DNA of 64,000 nt. It comes from Bathynomus jamesi. Lineage: Eukaryota > Arthropoda > Malacostraca > Isopoda > Cirolanidae. Location of the stretch: assembly GCA_023014485.1 (NCBI GenBank), contig JAJOZX010005774.1:62001-126000 (forward strand). Direction: 5' to 3'. The notes beneath the pieces are model-generated. The model saw only the letters and a program-made list of their open reading frames with translations, was not told the origin of the DNA and made no database searches. Below are positions 44,284 through 55,081 of this stretch, piece by piece; the first letter of the stretch is position 1, and the number at the start of each line of letters is the position of its first letter. Both the position numbers and the translations under genes were made by a program.

Positions 44284-44673
44284 TTGATACGTCCGTCCGT
44301 AATTCTCTGTACGTGGGTCCTGTACAATGATACTGACAGTATGGTGTTTACGGAGAAGGAAAGTGAATATATGCCTCCTATTGGCGAATTCCTGGCTGAA
44401 CTCACTAATAAGATCAAAGGCGAGTATGGTGACATCGTCAAGGAGAAGGGCACCACTTTAAACCCCACAAAACGACAGATTTTCAACCTTACCTCGTTCA
44501 AGGACTTGGTACATTTGCAGGATCCAGGAGATGATGACGATGCCGCGCCTCCTCACCTGGTTGTGGGGACTCGCAACTTCCGAGAGCAGAAACTAGGGGG
44601 TGTGAAGGAACTTAGAAGGTCGAAGGTGGGCCGCAATACCTATAGGAAACGATTCCAATTACGTGAGACCTAG
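44284..44673 (+). pseudogene. Polinton/Maverick-type DNA polymerase B fragment
   Basis: The first 50 or so residues read VLYNDTDSMVFTEKESEYMP and PIGEFLAELTNKI. YxDTDS is family B DNA polymerase motif C, holding two catalytic aspartates, and the PPIGEFLAELT segment fits protein-primed polymerases of Polinton elements. The sequence continues in frame to 44673 with LNPTKRQIFNL, DPGDDDDAAPPHL and a basic end, which I cannot match to a polymerase and may be fused unrelated sequence. The upstream polymerase (exonuclease, motifs A and B) is absent. No integrase, capsid or other Polinton gene was seen nearby. A viral source is the main alternative. Confidence 0.6.
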
Positions 44674-44985
44674 GATACCTTTTCCCTTTGGTTTCCGTGA
44701 GTAATGATTAGTCGGTGTATACATATTTTTATTTAAATTTATCGTCGTCTTTATTAAAATTTTTTACTGTTTATTTATTCATAAAACTACCTTAAAGTTT
44801 TGGTTCGTTTATTTACTTATTATTAAATGTTCATTTACTTGTAAGTATTTATTTTATAAATTATTTTACTCATGTACTTTAAATAAATTATTTACGTTAT
44901 TAGACTGTGCATTTCATTTTCTGTCAACCTTTGAATGATTATATAATTATGTATGTGTGTGTGTGTGTAGTGGGAGTAGGGTTAT
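44674..44985. other. AT-rich spacer with short (GT)n
   Basis: TATTTATT-rich sequence and a GT run at 44952-44969. Nothing else. Confidence 0.5.
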
Positions 44986-45205
44986 CACCTGGCTAGAAGT
45001 GGCTGGCATGAAGTGGTGGAACGTTAGTGAGCCGGAGGCAGAGGCTTCGAAGTAACCGACCGAGCCCGCGCAGCGGGTGAGGCGCACAGTAGCGCCGTGG
45101 CCGTAGGGGCACGGTGCACGGAGCGCGGGGAGGTTGCAGGAGGTAGTATCCCCCTCCTGCTGGGGAGGTTTGGGTGGTCTTCCCCAAGAAAATTTTCTTC
45201 ATGGC
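44986..45205. other. GC-rich island of about 200 bp
   Basis: A sharp rise in G+C against the AT-rich background, with many CG dinucleotides (GCCCGCGCAGCGGGTGAGGC, CGGTGCACGGAGCGCGGGG). No recognisable RNA or protein. It may be a fragment of a transposon promoter, a SINE or rDNA-spacer-like sequence. Confidence 0.5.
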
Positions 45206-45912
45206 GCTGTTTCATTTAATAGACCTCATCCAATGTTTTCATACACTTAGTATGTGTGAAATATATTTATTTTAGGTATTTACTTCACATTCCTCTTTAT
45301 GATCAATTTTACAACTTAATAAACCTTAAGAACAAAAAATAACACGCTCCGACTACTAGTCGGTAAATATTTTCAGTGAGACAATCGGTGCAAGAAATAT
45401 ACGTTATACAAAAAGAAATGGCAGGCCAAATATAGGTACCGGTACGCCGTTCCGGTGCGTTCCGGCACAAATTAATTACTGCTTTTAGGATGAACGTAAC
45501 AGCCTTCTCAAACGCTTACAGATTGTCTGACTGGGACTGTTTGTTTAGATCTGTTTCTATTCAGAGGTCATAGGATACGGATGCCTGTTAAACTTGTCTC
45601 GAATTTTTATATATTTAAAGTGTTAAAACTTGATGATGAATAATTTATTTCGAAAGTCTTAATATTAAACAAAGCGTTCAGTGATAAAATTTAATGTTAT
45701 CAAACAAACAAAATCTGCGGCTGCGTCATCGCTCTCGCGCGCACCGACCGGGTGGTGACGGAACATAGAAGCGTTCGGGGTCTTTCAACGGCGTGTATTT
45801 TTTCTTATTATTATTAATATTAGTGTTATACCTAAGACAATGTTGCCGATGGCCAATATACTCTACATTCATATTAGCATTGGCTCAGCGTGCTGCATCA
45901 GGTGCTTCTATA
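45206..45912. other. No gene recognised
   Basis: Contains a GC-rich CCGGTACGCCGTTCCGGTGC word near 45440 that resembles an element end, without a visible partner. Confidence 0.4.
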
Positions 45913-45920
45913 CCTTAGAG

Positions 45921-46562
45921 CAGTGGTTCCCAAACTGTGTTCCGCGGAACCCTGGGGTTCCACAGAGGCTTAACAAGGGTTCCGTGACACGATTTTAATC
46001 AGGTCTTAATATTAAGGTCTAATTAAAGTCCTAATATTTATACATAATTTTACCTTCTGGCTTTTTGTTAAATAATATTTTATATTCTTCTTCTGACTTG
46101 AAATGGCTCCATCGTGGATTTGGGATCACTAAGCGAAATTCATTAAGAAAGTATTTTCCAAAGTCGTAAGATCCACTCACTTGGCTGCGCAACCCATTTA
46201 TTGATTCGAATATTTTGAAACAACAAAATCTTCCAATAAATGAAAAAGAGCAGCTAATTGATATTTCAACTGATCTGACACTCAAAACAACTTTTGATAA
46301 GGATTCTTTGTTGTCTTTCTGGATAAAGCTTTTAAATCAATATCCCGATCTTACAAAACGAGCAGTGAAGAATCTCCTCCCCTTTGTATCAACTTATATG
46401 TGTGAGGCTGGATTTTCTCGATATATAGCGACCATAAATAAGTACCGTAATAAGTTGGATGCAGCAGCGGATATGCGCCTGCAACTGGCCAACAACAAAC
46501 CAAATTTCCAACAACTCTGCTGCACTAAACAAGCCATAAATCACATATTTTACAGCTCTAAA

Positions 46563-46616
<54 letters not shown>

Positions 46617-46685
46617 AGTTGGGGTTCCGCGAAAAAAAACAAGTCTGTAAGGGTTCCGACAGTTAGTAAAGTTTGGGAACCGCTG
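45921..46685 (+). mobile_element. hAT element, internally deleted (ZBED-like)
   Basis: Ends CAGTGGTTCCCAAACTGTG and AAGTTTGGGAACCGCTG are inverted, with internal TTCCGCGGAACCC and GGGGTTCCGCG. CCTTAGAG and CCTTAAAG flank it (7 of 8 identical). A (TA)n tract (46568-46614) has expanded inside. Only the transposase C-terminus remains (46205-46560). Confidence 0.85.
46205..46560 (+). pseudogene. hAT transposase C-terminal (dimerisation) fragment
   Basis: The frame reads QQNLPINEKEQLIDISTDLT, KDSLLSFWIKLLNQYPDLTK, AVKNLLPFVSTYMCEAGFSR and KYRNKLDAAADMRLQLA. This is the C-terminal hAT dimerisation region as found in ZBED5-like and SCAND3-like transposase descendants (W in FW, P in LLPF, CE.GFS). 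The RNase H core upstream is absent. Confidence 0.8.
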
Positions 46686-47003
46686 CCTTAAAGGCTTATA
46701 CCCTTTCAAAAATTTTACTTTTTCCATGTATTCAAATGGTGGCCGCTAAAGTTCATAGTGTGACGTCACACTAATTTTTTATTTATTTATTTTTTTTAAT
46801 TTTAGATTTTTTTTCTCTTTTCTTAATCAACTCTATTGACGGATTAAGATCTTATCAAGGATTAAGAGTTCTTATCAAGGATTAAAAATTTGTTCTACTG
46901 GCACTCCCCTCTGACACTTCCCATCCTCCTTCCCCATCCCCATCCCCATCCCCCATCCCCCATTCCCAGTTCCCTATTACTCCTCTCCTCAAATTTACCC
47001 ACA

Positions 47004-47007
<4 letters not shown>

Positions 47008-47054
<47 letters not shown>
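47008..47054. repeat. (TA)n microsatellite
   Basis: About 23 TA units. Confidence 0.95.
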
Positions 47055-47057
<3 letters not shown>

Positions 47058-47084
47058 TTTGAGTTGAGAAAATATAGTGTTTGA

Positions 47085-47254
47085 GTTAAGAATGTGTTGC
47101 ATGGTTTGTAATGCGTTCTTATTTTACTTCTTTTCATCTTTCACCCCTTTCCGGCAGTGGGCTTTGTGTTCTTTAATACGCGTTTCAATATTTCTTCCAG
47201 TTTCTCCCACGTATACTAATCACAACTTTTACAGGGAATGCTGTAGAACACAAA
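47085..47254 (-). pseudogene. Penelope-like GIY-YIG endonuclease fragment, antisense
   Basis: The minus strand reads VFYSIPCKSCD, then, one base shifted, VYVGETGRNIETRIKEHKAH and CRKG. YVGETGR with R..EH is the conserved GIY-YIG core of Penelope-like retroelements, and C..C is the preceding metal-like motif. It stops in poor sequence before the (TA)n at 47054. It faces the plus-strand copy that starts about 20 bp away. Confidence 0.7.
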
Positions 47255-47275
47255 TATGCCTTCAGAAGTTGTAAT

Positions 47276-48285
47276 AATAATAATGCCATTTTTTATCACG
47301 CCAGCCAAAATAATCATGCTATAGATTGGGAATCAAGTAAGGTACTTTATAAATGTAATAATTATGTCAAAAGAAAAATAATAGAATCTGTATGTATAGA
47401 AAAAGTAAATAATTTTAATTTGGGCGAAGGTACTTATAAGTTAGACCCTTTAATGAGATTCTTGGTCAAAAAATCGCTTACGGAGTCGGGGGAACGTGTT
47501 CTAACTTAAGTGTGAATTTCTTAAAGGTCTCTGGATTGTTTCCTTACTCGCTTTTAGTAAATGTAATAATGGAAGTAATAAATGTGGAAATAAATATAAA
47601 TGCAACAGATGTAATAATAAAGGTAATATTATAAATTTAATAATTAGGGTAAAAAAAAAAAAATGTAAATGCAATAATAAATGCAGTAATTATGTCAAAA
47701 TATTAGAATCTGTATGTATAGAACAAGAAGATAGTTTTAATTTGTGCGAATGTACTTATAAGCGGGACCCTGTAATAAAATGCCCTTCCGGTGTCGGGAG
47801 AACGGTATCTAACCTAGGTGCGAATTTCTCAATGGTCTCTGGATTGTTTCCTTCTCGCCTTTTTCATTCGTTTTTCGGTTTATAAGTTCTGTATAATAAA
47901 CAACAATGTAATAACCAATGTAATAATAAATTTATAATTTCTGTAATAAATAATAATGCAATATTAAATGTAATAAATTTAATAATAAATGTAATAATTA
48001 TGTAAAAAAATAATAGAATCTGTATGTTTAGAACAGGAAGATAGTTTTAAATTTGTGCGAATGTACTTATAAGCGGGTCCCTTTAATGAAAATGCCCTTC
48101 CGGTGTCGGGAGAATGGGATCTAACCTAGGTGCGAATTTCTTAACGGTCGGTCCCTGGACTGTTTTTCCCTCTTGTTTTAGTTCATTCGTTTTTCTGTAT
48201 CCACCCGAGGAGGATGCCAGTGGGCATCGAAACTGTTGTGGAAATAAACTCTTTCTATTAGAGTGGGTTTTTATTTTCATACGTA
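47276..48285 (+). mobile_element. Tandem Penelope-like (PLE) 3' ends
   Basis: The first unit encodes in one frame (about 47276-47460) NNHAIDWESSKVLYKCNNYV, KRKIIESVCIEKVNNFNLGE and GTYKLDP, the end of the GIY-YIG domain. Units restart at about 47389, 47711 and 48020 (TCTGTATGTATAGAA, then AATTTGTGCGAATGTACTTA), a period of 310-320 bp. AATAAATGTAATAATAAATG-type sequence lies between. The last unit ends GAGGAGGATGCCAGTGGGCA, TCGAAACTGTTGTGGAAATA, AACTC. No reverse transcriptase part is present. The same units lie in reverse at 17.7-18.5 kb. Confidence 0.7.
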
Positions 48286-48667
48286 AGAATGTATTTTAAT
48301 TCCTAGATTTTATGAGTACTCTTATTTTATATATGGAAATTAAAGTTTCAGTAATGACACAAACACATCATTATTTTATATATGGAAATTATATAATTTT
48401 CAGTGATGAGTGATGACAGAAGCACATCAAAGATTATGGCAGAATTTACTGAAATTCTGTTTCATTCACCAAGTTTTTGACATCAACTTTCCTTTCGTTT
48501 CTTATTTTTTTGTCAAGAAAAGTTTCGTTCCTTTTTTTTGTTTTTAAGTTACTTGTTCACAAATATTCTAGTAAATAATCTTATTTATTGAAGTGCGTCG
48601 TCGGCCTAAATGAAATTTAGAGAGAGAGAGAGGGGGGGGGGAACGAGGTACCATTACGAAATAAAAC
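48286..48667. other. No gene recognised
   Basis: Two direct TTATTTTATATATGGAAATT copies (48322, 48372) and a short GA run at 48620-48640. Confidence 0.5.
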
Positions 48668-48671
48668 TTAA

Positions 48672-48795
48672 CCCTTTCATACCTGATTTTCGTTTACTTT
48701 TCATGCCACAAAAAAACACCTGTGTTATATCTCCAGAATGACTAAAATCTCATAAAATTTGATGGTCTCATTTGCGCCCATACGGCATGAAAGGG
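48672..48795. mobile_element. piggyBac-type MITE
   Basis: Exact TTAA flanks (48668-48671, 48796-48799). Ends CCCTTTCATACC and GGCATGAAAGGG. Confidence 0.8.
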
Positions 48796-48854
48796 TTAAC
48801 ATACACTTCTGAGAGATAATGCGTTTCATGATTTAGGAATTCATTAGATTTTAA

Positions 48855-48942
48855 CCCTTTCAGCCCTGAATTTTTTGTAGGGTTAAGTTATGAATTCGTG
48901 TATTTGAAACGTAAGCAATTGGCATCTTCAGTCCTTAAAGGG
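48855..48942. mobile_element. piggyBac-type MITE
   Basis: Exact TTAA flanks (48851-48854, 48943-48946). Ends CCCTTTCAGCCCTGAA and TTCAGTCCTTAAAGGG. Confidence 0.8.
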
Positions 48943-49083
48943 TTAAATGTTTTACGGAAAGTAAACTGATGGTATTTGCTTTAGACAATTTATTTACTTT
49001 TAACTGATCAATAATTGTACAGAAAAATATTTGAAAGAATTCCTTTCTTACAATGAGGAATGATTCGGATGCCCGAGAATGTA

Positions 49084-50448
49084 CGAGGGGCACTCAATAT
49101 ATTTTTCCCCACCTTTTTTTTTCCAAGTTTCCTTGTAAGTTCCAGAAATTTTGTACACAAGTAGTTACATACCTTTTTTGCAAGTTTTTATTTTTCCATT
49201 TTTCCACATAGTCTCCATCCTTTTCTACGGCTTTCCTCCACCTCGAAACAAGGGCCTTTAGTCCTTGCTGGTAAAAGTCCGCTGGGTTCCACTGGAGCCA
49301 CCTCTTAACCTCCTCAACAACTTCATCGTCACTCTGAAACTTTCTTCCACGAATAGCATCCTTCATTGGCCCAAACAAATGGAAGTCTGAAGGTGCCAGA
49401 TCCGGGCTATATGGAGGGTGGGGTAACAAAGTCAAGCGCATTTTTGTGATGGACTATTGTGTGGTGTTGCGTTATCGTGCAAAGAAGGACGCCTTCCAGT
49501 TTTCTCTCCAGTCGAACTCGCTTTAACGTCTCTGGAGTCTCTGTAGGGTAGCAATATATGCCTCTGAGTTGAGTGTTTGTCCTTTCTTCATAATGTCCAC
49601 CAGAATCACCCCTTTCATGTCCCAGAAGATGGTGGCCATAACCTTTCCTGCAGAGGGAGCCATTTTGAACTTTTTCTTGCGTGGGGAGTCTGCGTGATGC
49701 CACTCTATGGATTGGCGTTTTGTTTCAGGTTTGAAGTGGTGTACCAAAGTCTCATCCTCAGTCACAATTCGTGAAAGGAAGTCATCTCCTTCTGTCTCGT
49801 ATCGAACCAACGACTCAGAAGCAATTTCTTTTCTTTGGGCTTTGTGATCTTCAGTCAGTTGTCGAGGAACAAACCGTGAACACACTTTGAGTATCCTAGT
49901 TGCTGAATTATCGTATTCATACTTCCTTCACTAATTCCTAGCTCCAGTGATAGCGCCTTGTATGTGATGCGCCGATTTGATCGAATGATGCTGTTAGCAC
50001 GTTGCACAGTGTGAGATGTAACAGCGGATGCCGGGCGACCGCTGCGTGGCTAATCATCGAGGCTGGCTTTCCCTCTCTCCGATGATCTCACACGTTTAGA
50101 CCAGCGTCCAACTGTGCTTCGATCAACAACAGCATCTCCTTAAACGTTTTGTAGACGTTTGTGAATATTTCCAACTGTTTTCTTCTCTGCAGTTAAGAAC
50201 TCGATAACAGCTCTCTGTTTACGATGCACATCATTGTCAGGCGCCATTTTCGAAACTGCGTTAACCATCGGTTTTATACGAGGTCGTTTAAAAGCGGTTT
50301 TATACAAGGAGGGGAGGTTCAAACTGGAAAAATCCGGTTATGTGAAGCGCAGAAAGTTCAAACTTACGGCCCAAAAGACATTTCAGCCGCGTGGCCTATT
50401 ATTTAGCTAATAAAAAATGGTGGGGCAAAATATATTGAGTGCCCCTAG
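49084..50448 (-). mobile_element. Full-length classic mariner, decayed
   Basis: CGAGGGGCACTCAATATATT at the left and AATATATTGAGTGCCCCTAG at the right are inverted, each next to TA. Length 1365 bp. The inner ends carry TTTTTCCCCACC and GGTGGGGC. One transposase gene on the minus strand. Confidence 0.92.
49094..50247 (-). pseudogene. mariner (DD34D-type) transposase, frameshifted
   Basis: The start MAPDNDVHRKQRAVIEFLTA is at 50247, and VNAVSK upstream is leader. KKTVGNIHKRLQNV and STVGRW give the first HTH, with SGRPASAVT and RRITYKALSLELGISEGSMN the second. 49523-49885 holds LTEDETLVHHFKPETKRQS (first D), MATIFWDMKGVILVD and YIATLQRLQRR. HDNATPH (second D) survives in another frame near 49465. 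49094-49441 holds HPPYSPDLAPSDFHLF (third D) and the C-terminus. The stretch between the second and third D is short by several residues, and at least four stops or shifts occur. Confidence 0.88.
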
Positions 50449-50450
50449 TA

Positions 50451-50848
50451 TATAACTTAATTGGGTTTCCGAACCTCTGTTTAAGAAGCTTGTCTTGGAA
50501 ATGGCTTTTAATGACATTCACTTTAATAGTTTTCATATAATTTCATTTCCATTTGTCTGTCTATCTGTTTATTATCTATCTAAGTTCATCTTTTTGAAAA
50601 CCGATAAACTGTATATTATAACTGATGTGTGTGTGTGTGTGTGTGTGTGTTTGATAACGATTTTCACACCATATAAGCACGTTATGAAAATTCGTCTACA
50701 TTCCGAGCCACTTTTCTTTGCCATTTTTTCCTCCAACTAAATTTCAGTTTCCTCTCGCTAACCTAGAGTGGATCTTAGGGTATTTTTTTTCTGTAGTTCT
50801 GTAGTTTTATAGTTCATGGTGACCACAATTCAATTAATGCAAGTTTGG

Positions 50849-50896
<48 letters not shown>

Positions 50897-50909
50897 CTCT
50901 CTCTTCCCT
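50451..50909. other. Spacer with two (GT)n tracts
   Basis: GT runs at 50625-50650 and 50859-50894, otherwise no gene. Confidence 0.6.
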
Positions 50910-51245
50910 TAGAAAGGATATAGAAGGGTTGAAAGGATACAAGCAAGGGCCACAAAATTTATCCCTTCAGTGAGACTGAAAAACAACCACCGAATATTAG
51001 AACGCTTAAAACTGTTTACTTTAGAGACCAGGAGACAGGGTAGACTACAGGAAATTATTTTCATTTAATTCCAGTCCGACGAGAAATAATGGCTTTAAAT
51101 TGGAACTCAAAACAGTTAGCACCTCCATCTGCAGTAATTTCTTTTACTATAAAATAGTTAAAATCTGGAACCAACTTCCAAAGCCGAAGTGTAAATATGT
51201 TTAAAAATAAACTAAACAAAGTTTTGAATACACTCAGGATTTAAG
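50910..51245 (+). mobile_element. CR1-like LINE (family W) C-terminal fragment
   Basis: In broken frames: VERIQARATKFIPSVRLKN, RILERLKLFTLETRRQGRLQ, then KIVKIWNQLPKP and FKNKLNKVLNTLR. This is the RT C-terminal pattern (ERVQ.RATK.I, R...L.L.TLE.RR, WN.LP, FK..L). Stops interrupt after the RLQEIIFI segment. Confidence 0.7.
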
Positions 51246-52449
51246 ACTGTCCCCACATATAGCATATAATTTAAGAATCTATTAGATAAGTAATTTGAAA
51301 ATAGTATTATTACGTAACCCTGGAGCAGTTTCTTTAAACATTTATTCCATACTTAGTTTCCCCCCACCCTTTAGAGAAACGGTTCTGGTTGCATTGTGAC
51401 CCACATAGCATGGTCAACCATCTAACAACTTGCTTTTTGATCACTTGCATCATAAACACCTCTAAGTAGGAGCAACAACGGGTGATCTCCCACGAAAAAC
51501 TTTCTTTCTCCATAAGGGACAAAAGATTTTCTCTACTCTCGTGGTGGCACAACACCGCGAAGTACGAGCGACTCAATATATCGTGTGCGTCATAGACAGC
51601 TTTCACGATGGGGGACCCAAGTTGAACCTCAGTGATATTCAAAGAGGTGGCAGACATGTACACAAGACAGGCATCCAGTTACAGCAAACATGCTCATACA
51701 CTTGCCTGCCATGTTAACATATATAAGAATAGAGTAGACAACTATTTTGTAGAGATTAAAAAAAATCCCAAAAAATGCATGGTAAAGATTAGGTGAGGTA
51801 GAATTGCGTTTCTGTTATCGCTAGTTCTCTTTTTCTCTCCTTTCTCTTGGGTGGCTGGATGCACGTGAAGGCATGATGTGGAAAATCTGATTTCCGTTTT
51901 CAATTTCTGTTTCAACTCTTTCCTCCAAAAGCATTTCATCACTGTGCTGGCAACGCCCCACCATGCTAATGAGAGAAAGAGGAGCCTTACTTCTATTTCT
52001 GCCTGATGACTTTGCGCGTACATAGGTGTAGACATGGAGAGTTTGACCTATTTCTCTTTCTTAATCCTTTGGGGCTAGCCTGGAGTATGTCATGGAGTCT
52101 TTGTTGGCCCGATACTTCGGTAAATAGAGCTGTAGATATTTTGTATAAAATCAATATGTTCGAGGTTTTTGTGATGATACCAAGTAGCTGTTACACGATC
52201 AGCACAAATATATTATTATGTTAGTTTATACAACGGTTCTATCTGATGTATGATTTCTATGTGTGCATAGCACAATTGTAAAGCTAGTTTATCTATTCTC
52301 CTCTTTCCTGCAAAATTTCCTTGGATACTTTTCCAGGGTCAAGGTATTTTCTTCAACCTTTTTCCGTTGGCGGGGAGGGAGTGGAGAGTGAGGAGAGAGC
52401 CTTATGCTTTTCTAGCCAGTTTTCTACTGCTGCTAGAATAATTAAAAAA
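51246..52449. other. 1.2 kb with no recognised gene
   Basis: A 109-codon minus-strand frame (51334-51663) is the longest. It shows no family motif and codon-level support is absent, so I leave it uncalled. Confidence 0.4.
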
Positions 52450-53042
52450 TGCATTAGTTTAATAACAGGAATCTCCCTGAGTAGACCAAAAGGTCTTTGA
52501 GGCTTTCTCTTGTCTTTGTAACTTCTTGTAACTCTCTCTCTCTGTTTTGACAGGCTGGAGCGAGTCCAGGCGAGGGCCACAAAATTAATCCCTTCCGTTA
52601 GGCATATGGACTACAATCGACGCTTACACGCCCTGAATTTGTTTTCGCTGGAAACTCGGAGGCTGCGCGGTCAACTCATCGAGGTTTTCAAGCTCTTATT
52701 AGGGTTCGACGATGTCGATTTTAGAAGGATGTTTAGTTTAAATGATAACTCAACTCACAACAATGGTTAGAAGTTGGATTTGAAACGGTTTAGCACTAGT
52801 GTGTGTGGAAATTACTTTACCTATAAGATCTGTGACTTCTTCAGAAGTTGTGAACAGTTCCTCTGTGGATCAGTTCAAGAAAAGGTTAGACCGAATCTTG
52901 CACACTATTTGAGGTGGCTGTTCGAGAAGCTAGCTGTGACAATGTGTAGGAATTTTTCCCTGGCACCTGTTGCCATTGGTACCTCCTCGGTATGGGCCGC
53001 AAGGCCTTTTGAGGTACTTCTTGTCCTTGTAACTCCTTGTAA

Positions 53043-53045
<3 letters not shown>
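52450..53045 (+). mobile_element. CR1-like LINE (family W) ends in tandem
   Basis: A 3' tail (about 52470-52540: GACCAAAAGGTCTTTGAGGC, TTGTAACTTCTTGTAACTCT) is followed directly by a second fragment. That encodes LERVQARATKLIPSVRHMDY, NRRLHALNLFSLETRRLRGQ, LIEVFKLLLGFDDVD and, after a stop, LKRFSTSVCGNYFTYKI. It ends with the same tail (GGCCTTTTGAGGTACTTC, TTGTAACTCCTTGTAACACT) and a CT run. Confidence 0.7.

Positions 53046-53102
<57 letters not shown>
53046..53102. repeat. (CT)n microsatellite at LINE tail
   Basis: About 28 CT units continuing the TTGTAAC(TCTC) tail of LINE W. Confidence 0.95.
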
Positions 53103-53106
<4 letters not shown>

Positions 53107-53515
53107 AGAGGCCAACCTTTGGGGATAACTTGATGCTGGAGAGGATTGTTTCCTTGAGCTCTCTTTCTTACAGGCACACCAAGGTCATCTTGAACATTTC
53201 TTAGCTGGGGATTACTATTTTATGAAAATCATCTAGGCTGAATCCCTGCATATTTCGTATTTCTTTTGGTAACCGACTGAAGTCCCGAACAACCTTTAAG
53301 AACACTCGTGCATTATTTCTTGGTCTGTTTTTAGATTAAGGATGCTACTTGTTACCTTTTTTGGTTTCATACCGTTCTTTGAATAGTTACTGAATGCTTA
53401 GTGACATTAGCTACAGTCGCTTTCCTTTCTATTTTTCAGCTCTTTCCATTTGCGCATTAAATAGGGTAGCTCTCTTCTTTTCAGTGAATACAGCTCTGTC
53501 TCAGAGCCTTCATTA
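53103..53515. other. LINE-like remnant, no gene called
   Basis: Probably more decayed LINE-associated sequence. I cannot define frames. Confidence 0.35.
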
Positions 53516-53517
53516 TA

Positions 53518-54172
53518 CAGGGTGTTTCAGGAGGAAAGGCCAATACTTCGGGGAGGTAATAGTATAGGTCATTGTGAAAAAAAAGTTCATATGAACATGT
53601 GTCTAATTCTGAATGGTTACGGAGATAGAGCTGTTTGAATCTACAAATACAAAAGCATTGTTAATGGTAATCAAGAAAGAGAAACCAATTACTGTTTCTA
53701 ACATTTAATGTTTAAACACTAGCATTTTGAATGGTATCAGATACAGAAATGACAAATTTGTTACAGTTTACAATACGTTTTCGAAAATCTCACCGTCAAC
53801 CTCAATGCACTTTGCAACTCGTGTGCGAAGATCGCGTGTTGTTCGTCTGAGTTGATCTTGACGTTCCTTTATGCGGGCAGCAGCATCCAAAATGCGCGCG
53901 AGCAATTCGTCTCGTGTGTCCACCTTTCTTTTGTAAACTTGACTTTTCATCCACACCCACAAACAATAATCTAACGGAGAGAGGTCTGGAGACCTTGGTG
54001 GCCATTGAATGGGACCACCGTGGGGGGAGGAAGAGCTGCGCCCGCATCAGATTCAAACAGCTCTATCTCCGTAACCATTCAGAATTAGACAATGTTCATA
54101 CGAACTTTTTTTCTCACAATGACCGATACTATCACCTCCCGAAGTATTGACCTTTCCTCCTGAAACACCCTG
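53518..54172 (-). mobile_element. Internally deleted mariner-like element
   Basis: CAGGGTGTTTCAGGAGGAAA and its inverted partner TTTCCTCCTGAAACACCCTG, continued by GGCCAATACTTCGGG, are next to TA at both ends. The inverted arms reach about 130 bp (TCTAATTCTGAATGGTTACG, GAGATAGAGCTGTTTGAATC). Only the transposase C-terminus remains inside. Confidence 0.9.
53768..54020 (-). pseudogene. mariner-like transposase C-terminal fragment
   Basis: The minus strand reads GGPIQWPPRSPDLSPLDYCL, WVWMKSQVYKRKVDTRDELL, ARILDAAARIKE and VAKCIEVDGEIFENVL to a stop. RSPDLSPLDY holds the third catalytic residue. Everything upstream is deleted. Confidence 0.85.
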
Positions 54173-54174
54173 TA

Positions 54175-55050
54175 TATTTACCACCTCCAATAATCTACAT
54201 TTTTTTGTCCATCCGTTTATTTTGGTTGTGAAATATCTCTGTACTTCTTCTAACTAAATAATACTCTCTCGTTTATATTTGGCCGTAAATACAAAGCAAC
54301 ATTCTAGTTCCGTTATATTAAAGTTGTTAACAGGAAAATAATTTCTTCTTTATCAATGTGTATAAAATTTCTCATGCAGTGTCTGTTCTACAAATCTTTT
54401 GATCTTTAGGTGACAAGTAACGAAAAAGACCCCCCCCCCACCTCAAATCAAATATTCTCTTTGCTATTATGAACCATGACAAAAGCGCATTCACATTAAA
54501 TCATCACTAATGATCACTGATCTCAGAACGTTTTTGGCTCCCGTTTTTTAAATAAGGTATAAAGGAACGTCTTTATCATCTTAACTATATTTATTCTAAT
54601 TCTACAATTTCTTCTTCGACGTTCACGTAACGAAAAAGTAATTCAAGACTTCAAGTTCATCCTTTTACGTATCTTAAGAGTCGAAATTTCTCAGTTTTAA
54701 GTTTTGTATTGTTCCATTCCAACTATTTGCTCATTCTCTGCGTATCAGTTTTCAAGATGTGTACATCGTTGGAAGCTTTATGATTCGTTGATTTGGGTTC
54801 TGTCGTAAATCCCTCGCTATATATATATATATATATATATTTTATACTGCTATAACTCTTAAACTAATATAAAGCTGAGGAGTTATCTTGCATCACAAAA
54901 CACTAGAAGTTCTTGTTTACTTTTGACACCATCTTAACGAAAATATTTTGAGGACCTTTTATCCTCCGAGTTTATGACCTCACGTTATTCTCATCCCAAA
55001 GGGTCATTCAAGAGAATGTTCTGTTATGAATCCATACTAATATTTTAGTA

Positions 55051-55081
<31 letters not shown>

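Noticed and set aside
44993..45215. 63-69 codon GC-rich frames
   Set aside because: Both lie in the GC-rich island with no family signature. Frame openness follows from lack of AT-rich stops.
51334..51663. 109-codon minus-strand frame
   Set aside because: No motif, repeat association or splice evidence. I could not distinguish it from chance.
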